64,000 nucleotides of DNA, from positions 23,642,942 to 23,706,941 of the forward strand of contig NC_080078.1 of NCBI RefSeq assembly GCF_949987535.1, given 5' to 3'. The DNA comes from Balaenoptera acutorostrata. Lineage: Eukaryota > Chordata > Mammalia > Artiodactyla > Balaenopteridae. The position numbers and the translations under genes are program-made. Below, in pieces: positions 50,901 through 59,900 of the stretch (positions within the stretch are counted from its first letter, which is position 1; every line of letters begins with the position of its first letter). The notes beneath the pieces are model-generated. The model searched no databases, was not told where the DNA came from, and saw only the letters and a program-made list of their open reading frames with translations.

Positions 50901-53900
50901 AAAACATCTTCCTTTCTGAGGTTAGAAACTGTAAAGATGAAGGAACCAAGATAAAAATAAAGGGGAAAGAATCTGCTCTTGCTGTGGCCTGGTGGTAACC
51001 TTCCAGAAAGAACCACTGACAAACAAGGGCAAGGAGCTATCCAGTGACAGTGAACAGGCATTTCTGGGCCACATCTAGGTCAGAAGCACTTGATCAAACA
51101 ACTGATTTGCAAGTCCTTCATTTCTCCTAAATATCTGGGGCAATGGGTGACCCTAGACCAAATCCCCACATGATCCAGTCTACACGCTGAGCCAGTGTGT
51201 CCAAAGGACCAGAACTGGGCCTCCCCATAATAAGCCTTCGTCAGCATTCCACGGTGGCCTGGCTGCGAGTTCAATGGGAGTTTACTTGTTGGGCTGAGCC
51301 AGCCCTGGCAAAGCCACAGCCTGATAAAGAAGATACAGCCGAGGCTGGATCAAGGGAGGCTAGAAAATAAATAGCGGGGAGGGGATGTTTTATAACCAGC
51401 TGAGAGGGGGGACGTTTAAGGAGGCAAACAAACCAAAGTGGCCCACTTCCACAAGCTTCATTTAATTTATATTTAGCCTTCCCATTCTCAGTAATTGAAT
51501 GTATTATTTATTTTGGCCAGCAACTGCTGCATGTGGCTTTCAGAAAAACAACAACAGCCTTTTACGGTTTAGCACCACAGCACTTAGAGACTTGAGCAAA
51601 ATCAACAGCTAAATTATTAAGCATGAAGTGGACTCCACATCCCTGCCCGCCCTGCTGCAGCTTAAAGTGCAGGGGAGGCAGAGGAGGAGTCCAGAGCCCT
51701 AACACAGGGGGCGCTGACGGCCCACACCCGGGTACCAGTCTGCTCTGATGCTACTTATCTCTGGGTGTGGACCGAGGGCATCCCAGCAGGAAAACTGTCA
51801 TTCCCAGCTCTTCTCCAACAGTTCTTGGGAGCAGCAAATCTTTATTTAGCTTAAGAATTTGTTTTGCTTTTTTGAAAACAAAGAATAGCATGAAGCAAGT
51901 TGGGAGAAGAAAGATCTAGGCTTGCAGGGCCTCCACGTGCAGCTCACAGCTCTGGTATCTGCAGCTCACAACCCATTCTTAATGTTACAGGTGACAACAA
52001 ACTCAGGGATCCCCACATGGGTCTACTACTCCTGAACTTTTTAAGAGGGAACCAGTTTATAAGATTTAAAATTTCCTAACATTAATTTAATCTAATTAAT
52101 TAAGGTAATCTAATCTTCATTTTGCACATCACTGGGGTTTTGGCAGTGGCTGTTAATTTTTGTTTTGTTTCCTGCAAACCCATCATCCTTAGCAAAGCAG
52201 GCACTAGGAGAAAGTTCCATGTTTACTGACAAATAATGAGGACATACCTGCTTTTGTGGGACTTGCAGTCCTCGTGGGGAAAGGGGGTGTCCAGACAATA
52301 AGTAAACAAACACACACAGTAAGAAAGCATCAGAACAAGGTAAATGCAATGAGGACAAGAGGAGGATGGCACGAGCGTGATTGGGGAGGTGCAGCTACTT
52401 TAGCTAGAGTGGACAGGAAAGGACCCTGGAAGAGGTGAGGCGTGATTCTCATCTCTGGCCTAGTAATTTTTAAAAATGCAAATATCTGGGGGTGAGATCA
52501 TTCTAGAAAGAGGGAACAGCAAGTGCAAAGGCTCTGAACTGGAAGACAGCTTAGTATGTTCAAAGAACAGAAAAAAGCCGGTGTGGCTAAAGCGTGGTGT
52601 AAGATGAGGACAGAAGGCCGGAAGGCACCAGACCACATAGGGACTTCAGCCAAGGCGTCTGGTTTAATCCCAAATGCGCTGGGAGGCTACTAGAGCGCCC
52701 AGGAGTCTACAGAAAAAACCAAGCAGAGATTGAAAAGGTTCCTGTATAGCAATCATGTTTGAAGACTTTGGTGACACCGAGGCCTCAGTGGGAAGGACCC
52801 CAGCTTCCCACAGCGCTAACCCACCCACCAATGCACCCTTTGCTGACGTCCTTCCCTTCCCGGTCTCCCCTCCCCCTCACCCTACTGACACTCACTGGGA
52901 TCGCCTCCTAAATAAACCACTCGCACGATCCTGATTCCAGGAGAGCTCTGTACCTCGTACAGAAACGGGTCTTGGGCAGAAATTTTTATACCTAATAGCA
53001 AGCTGTAGAGTCTTCATTCTCTACTGATTAGACTCTACATCTGTATCTCTGGGGTTTTAAACAAATGAACATTGAAAACAACAAATAAACTTGAATCTGC
53101 TGTGAATAAGCAGTCCTAACTTCTAAAACTCTCTAGGGATGTCTGAGCCACCTGACCTGACCTGCCTGAGACAGATTTAGGAAGGTCCTTACAGGAAATT
53201 ACCCATGCTCTGTAATCTGTCTGACTCTATAAATGTGTGTGTGTCCGAGGTGCTTCCTACTAAAGAAACAGATTTAAAACTCATCACTTGTTGATCACTT
53301 CTTTCTTTCTTTCCTCCTTAAAGGATTCTCTCTACACACTCACACACACATATCCACATACTGCTGAGTCCGCTTTCCTAAGGAGCCAGGAAGTGTCTGA
53401 GAGCAGAGGAGAGGAGAGAGTGAGTGATGGGCTCACCTTGGGAGAGGCACTGGTTGGCCAAGGCCACCTGACCAGAATGCAGGTAGAGGTTGAGGCGGCT
53501 GAAGATTCCCACCAGGGAGGGAATGGTAATGAAGCAGTAGGCGACGCAGGCCTAGAAGAAAGGGGAGAAACGGCAGGTTACATGGCAATGCCATCACAAT
53601 GGATTAATACTTTTGTTTTCATGCACCAGATATTTTCAAGTAAAAACACTAAAATAATTAATCTCCCCATTAGGAACCCCAATTTCTCCCCCTTGCTTCT
53701 GCTGTATCTGCCTCTTTGGGAGGAGGGAGAGCGGCAACCAAGGAGAGTAATGGTGTATGAAAAATAAATCCTCATCCATCGTCGCAGGAAGTAAATAGAT
53801 AACACCTAATACTGATAAGTTAAAGAAGCGGCTGTTAAAACCAATTAGTTAAAAGATACATAGGTAATTTGAAGAAGAAATTGCTAAAAAGAGTTTGAGG

Positions 53901-56900
53901 TGGTTGACTCTGAGGAGAGAGGTATATGGTGAGAAAGGGCAGGGCCGGGATGCTTATTTTTCACTGTAATCTTTTTAGTATGATTTTTTTTTAAAGCATG
54001 GATAGGTATCGCTTTGATAGTATTTTGAGCAGCATACTCAAGAAACAAATTTCTTTCGAAGTTGGGAATTTATCAAGAGGGAAAAAAGGTACTAGGCCTT
54101 CCAGTTACAGGCACAAACCAGAGATAGTTCAGCTGGCACACAAAATTGCAAATCCATTTCTCAACCACCTCCCCATAACATGTATCAAAATTCAGACTCC
54201 TTTGATCATTTCTTTTGAAAGCATTAAGAAAATTGATCAGTCAGAGATATGCAAGGAAAAATCCAGAAAATCAATACTAAACCACCCTTAATCATTTTCT
54301 GGGAATAGCAATTCAGAAACTTGCAAAAGAAACAGCCCACTGGAGTTCAAAGTCTGTTAGTCTTATCTTTAGAACATACCCGGACAAATGCAGCCGTCTT
54401 TCTGGAATGATTTCCTTTCATTACTTTTCTTGTTTCCATTGCCAACCGGTTCACACTCTAGATTAATCAGTAAAATAGAAATGGGAATGAAATGATGGCT
54501 GATTCAGATTAACATCTTCCAGAGAGATTTGGACGTTAACTGCATACAAGTCAATGAAAACAAGCTAACCGGAACCAAGACGAGTTAGCACCAAACCCTG
54601 AAATGGCAAAGGGGTCATCAGGCCAGATTCAATCTCGGCTTGAGCAAACATCTCCAAGGGACACTCGCTGAGTTAAGTCATGCCTATCAACTGGCGTAAT
54701 AAATGACCATTTTCTGGTTTAATGAATAGCTAGGGTTCACTTATTCCATTTCCAGAAATCCCACACACTAAGCTTAAGATCTTAGAGATCTTAACAGAAA
54801 CCTCCAAAACCGGACGCAGGCCATACAAAGTAGCTCTGCAACACTAACAATAACTATGAGAACAGTATAATAGCAGCCACAACATCACTTACAGAAAATC
54901 AGGTGCTGTTCTAGGAGCTATACGTTCCTAGCTCATTTAATCCTTATAAGTCTTATATTTAATCCTTATATTTAATCCTTATAAATCCTTTTATTTAGGC
55001 CTGAAGTTTAGTAATGCTACAAAATCTGATAACCAGCAGACAAATACATAAAAAGGTTGTTTTCCTTGAATTTACACGAAGCAATTCAAGGACCTTAGGG
55101 GATCTTTAAACAAATATAAAAAGTTTGGACCTATGGCTCCCAAACTGTATACCATGACACCCCAGGGTGTTGCAGCAAAATCACAGGGGCACCACATTTT
55201 TTGGACAACCACAGCAAGGCTCAATGGTTGAACACTATGCAAAGCACTAGTGTGAGGGAGCTCATAGACCATGGTACATTCCTTGCAGTCATTTCACATC
55301 TTTGCAAAATTGGGGTTTTAGCAGATGCTGTGATAAAAAGCACTGTGCAAAAATTAATGTGGGGGAAAAAATCTATCTGGAAAGGGAGATAAAGTAGTGG
55401 TGTCCCATCTGATTCCAAGGTTTAAGAAGTTGTGCAGTGTCCAATAGATGCATATACTTTATTAGTAAGTAATTATGATGATTTAAGAATGGAATGAAAA
55501 TACATTATTTTTCTTTCAATTTATGTATATTGTTGGTTCAGAGGGCTGTCAAGTTGTTAGGGCACAAATTCTTAAGTTGTTTGAACCTAATTTCTTAATA
55601 AACAGAACTGTTATTTCTTCCTTTTGGCCTAAGGGCACCATGAAAAGTTACTGAAAGGCACCATGATCCAAGAAAGCTGGGACTCTGGTTAGGCAACAAG
55701 GCATTCTAATGAGGTTAGTATTTCTATAACTAAATAATCAATGCAACTCACTTAACTCTTTGCTGTTGGCACGCAGGAATGAGAATATGCAAATTTCAGA
55801 GAAAAAGAGGCCAATAAAACCACTCAAAGGCTTAAGCAAAGTTGCAGATTTTATTAACCTTTGAGAAAACACCTTTCATGCCTTGGGAACAGAAGCAATA
55901 TGGGGCCAGAAGAATCCCAGATTAAAATTGGTGCGTGGCTCAATGATCAATAAATATGTATTGAGAGAACACATGAATGAATGAAAATCCTTACATGAAT
56001 CAATTGCACAAGAACAGGTTCCAGATTGCAAAACATCGACCTGGCCTCAACGTAAAAACTCAGCTGTTGTTCAAAATCACGGCCAAAGGACACCTAGAGT
56101 CAAGGAGAAAGATGCTGACGATGTTATCTCCATTGTGAGCACACTGTTGGAAAGCTTTTGCCTGAGCTTGTGGGGGCAGGGGAGGTACTGTGATGACAAG
56201 TCACCAAAGATCCCACAGCTATAAATGGTGGCTATCTCAGTCGTATGTAAGCAAACACACACATCCGTGCACTGGAATATACTAGACTTCACATTACTTC
56301 ACCCAGCAGAGAGCGGAAACGTTACTATTACCACCTCATCTTCACGACGTTGGCATTGTTGTAGAACATAAAAAGACCAAAGGGTATAAAACAGAATCTC
56401 AAAATGTAAAGAGGATTTCCCAGGCTAGAAGGAAACCACTGGAAAGGAAATGATGGAATTTTGTTTGTCAGCTGTGGCCTTTTCACAGAACACAGATTTG
56501 GTGATTGGGAGCCATTTGTCAGAGGGGTTCCCTCACAAGGGCCAAACGTTTCTGCTTCCTGAAGGGGATTCCAACCTCAGCAGCTCACTGGTGGCTGCTA
56601 GAGCCATAGATGGATGTTTTTCCACCATTAAAAATCCCCTCTTCTCCTATTTCTTCAAATTTATGAACAGCTGGTTGGTAGGACAAACTTTACTGCTACA
56701 GCAATCATTTTTGTCTGGAGGAGGTTTAATGTCACAATTTCCATTATAGCTATCAGGTTTCGCATCTTATTTCCTCATATTCTTTTCCATTATAACTTGA
56801 TGGCTTTCAGATAAACCCATAAAAGGATAAATACCACGTGATCAGCATATAACTCAAGGGAACAAGAGAGGCACCTGGTTAGCAGTCATAGGTATTCAAT

Positions 56901-59900
56901 ACATAAAAAGGCTAATCCTGAATTTTCATCAAAATCGGTATTTTACCCATAGTTAAATTGACCCCTGCTGTTGAATGAGTCACATTTTCAAGGTGATTTT
57001 CAAAGTGATCTAGTTACTTTCATCTCAGTCAGCTTTTGTCTTGACTTTTCTATTCCAACAGCAGATACCGGCAGCAGTGGGTATTTTAGATTTGTGCCCT
57101 GAGAATTAAGGCGCAGGCTGTTCTGGCGGGGATGGACTGCTGGGTTACTCCCAAAGAAGCCTGCAACAATGCCTCCTGCTCTGCTTGTCCCTTCGCAGTG
57201 TCCCTGCAGACTCTTCCCACCCGAAGGTGGAGTCTGCTTCTCCCCCTTCCAGAGGGCCGGCCCTGGGACTTGCTTTGACCCACAGAATGAAGCAGGAAGC
57301 AGCATAGATCACTGGGTGATTTCCGAACCTCCAAAGGCCCTGCAGCTTCTGATTTCGCCCTCACCACACAAGAGCTCATTGAGATGAGCGAATGATGAGA
57401 GAATGATGGAGAGAAAGAGGTCACATGGCCGGGAAATGAGCCACCCCAGCCAACAGCCACCACCAAGACCCCGGACACGTGCTCAAGGCTGTCCTGGATC
57501 CTCCAGCCCCAGTTCTGCCACACCTCCGACATCATACAGAGCGGCCTGGTTATCCAGCCAACCCACAGAATTGTAAGAATTAATAAAACACTGTTATTTT
57601 AAGCCACTAAGTTTGGGGTGAGTTGTTATACAGCACTGGGTAACTAGGACGAATGGAGAGTGAACACGTGGCGTTTCTCCCCCCCCCAACCCCCCCCCCG
57701 CCGACCTGACGCCCACATTGTTTTCACCAGCATCTGATGAGCAGCCCCTCCTCCAGGGAGTTCCCTGGTGGCCTGGGGCTTAGGATTCTGGGCTTTCACT
57801 GCCACGGCCCAGGTTCCATCCCCGGTCAGGGAACTGAGATCCCGCAAGCCGCACAGCACGGCCAAAATAAATTAAAAAAAGAAAAGAAAAAATTTAAACT
57901 GGCTTTATTAAAAAGAAAAAAAAAAAGGAAGCCCCTTCTCCCACTCCTGGTCCACGGGATTCGGTGGCCCAGGTATGCCTGTCTCCCTAGCCTGGCCGAT
58001 CAGTGTGTTCATCCTTTCTCACAGCAGCAGTTTGCTCAGAGAGGAGCTGGTGATCCAGATTAATCCAAAGAGACTCAGCCCCAGGACTTCTGCCCGAGCC
58101 CTTCCGGCTGGGCTGCAGAGCTGGAAGGAATGGAAACCCGGAGCTCTTATGGGGGAGTGAGCCTGCCTGGGAAGGACGCCAAGAGAGAAGAGCCACGAGC
58201 CAAAGACACACACATGGCAGGTCCTGACCACACCACAGAGACCCCAAGTCCAGCTGCGCCTTCTGACGGGTCTCGTCCTGGACTTTGTGTCACATCAGCC
58301 AGCAAGTCCCCGCCCACCCTCCCCTTTTTATTTTTTCCTTAAGCCAGTTTGTCTTGGCTCTCCTTGCCCCCAGGGGAGTGCTGGCTAATATAAGTTGTTT
58401 TCTAATTTCATCTTATCTCAATAAAAATGAAAAGCACCAGGGAACATAATGTTAACTGCTTTCACCAGAGGAAGGATAAACAATTACATCACATTTCCAA
58501 GTGCACTGAAACTTCTTCCCCAATACTTACCATTTTTATAAATCCATTAATCAAATATGCCAGCATTCTTTTCTCATCCTCAAGAGTGAGTGCACTAAAA
58601 TCAATAATTGTACATAATTAACATTGAGGTGATAAATGAAAGTTTCCAAAGGAAAAAAAAGTACTAGAAGTAAGCAACTTAACAGGAAAGAATATTTTGC
58701 ATTTTCTAGATTTTAGAAACTCCCATGTATGTGTTTCTTTTGATGAAAATATGTAACCTAAATTAACATAATTTAAATGTGTTCTAATTTCTCTCAAAGA
58801 TGCTGTTTTCAAGATATATTTATTGACAGCAAAAGAGAAGGTAACTCTCTTCTTTGGAATTTGGATAGCAAGGTCCAACTTCAAATTTTGTATTTCAGAG
58901 AAATTTCATTCAACACTTTACTATAAAAAGCTTAAACATGTAGCAAAGTTGAAATTATACAGTGAACACCAATACACCCTACTATTATCATTTTACAGTA
59001 TTTGCTTTATCATATAACTCTCCATTACTCTCTCCATCCATCAATCTACCTTATTTTGGAGACACAGCTTAAAGTAAATCACAGATCTCAGGTGCTTCTG
59101 TTTAATAGCAAATTTTGTATGAATATAAATGAAAAAATGTCAAGTCCTTATAGTTTTGATAATACATGTAAAGGTTTATAAACAGTTCTCCAAATTTATT
59201 TTAAAAAATTTTAAGAGCCAAAGACCAAGGCTCCTGTTTATTGGTTTGTTCTAAGGGAAAATAAGTCTGTATCGGCAAAGACTGCATACTGTCCTCCAAT
59301 ATGCAGTGTCCCCCTTCATTCTTTGAGACTTCATTCTTTGAGACATTCTTTCCCAAACTCCTTTGGAGCTAGGAGTAGTCACAAGACAGTTCTGGCCAAT
59401 GGGATGTGAATGCAAGTGATGTACGAGCCTCCCAAGTTGTGTCCCTAAAAGGAGGGTGCTGTCCTCCAATGCCTGCAGGCTGCAACATGGACATGGCTGA
59501 GGTAAGTCACCTCCACCAGGAAGCAAGGACAACACCCCGGAGGGATAGCAGAGCAGTAAGACAAGAAACCTGGGTTCCTGGATGATGTTCTCAAGCAGAG
59601 CTACCTCACCCCCACATTTTGGCTTCACACTTCTCATAAGAGAAATACATCTTCTATTTCGCTTAGGCCAAAAACCAATGTCCTACTAATACAAGTACCT
59701 TTCTAAATGTTTTTTGTGCCTTTATTTCTATCTTTGTGCAACTAAAGTCTATCAGTTCCATTTGTTATAAAAAGTCTGGATATTTTGATTTTGAAAACTA
59801 CTTGTGAAGTTGAAAGCACAAAGTCATGAAATAAAGATTCTAAAATTCAGGGGGAAAAAAAAAAAAGAAATACAATTCATCTTTGTTGATGGTTAAGTTC

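Larger units (their letters stand above)
37849..53436. other. VPS35L largest intron in the window (15.6 kb)
   Basis: It is the main transposon reservoir here: several L1 pieces, two CHR SINEs, an MLT1 LTR, hAT and mariner DNA transposons, MIR and L2. From about 50930 to 53430, apart from an old unnamed repeat at about 52480-52740, I recognise no element. No alternative exon is evident. Confidence 0.6.
56094..58530. other. VPS35L intron
   Basis: It contains an MLT1-like LTR (57165-57655) and a short CHR SINE (57755-57927). The stretch 56094-57160 has no recognisable element. Confidence 0.6.

Noticed and set aside
55125..55690. A full hAT transposon in a VPS35L intron
   Set aside because: The ends look hAT-like, but I could not find a convincing inverted repeat pair or an 8-bp duplication, so it is given only as a tentative relic.
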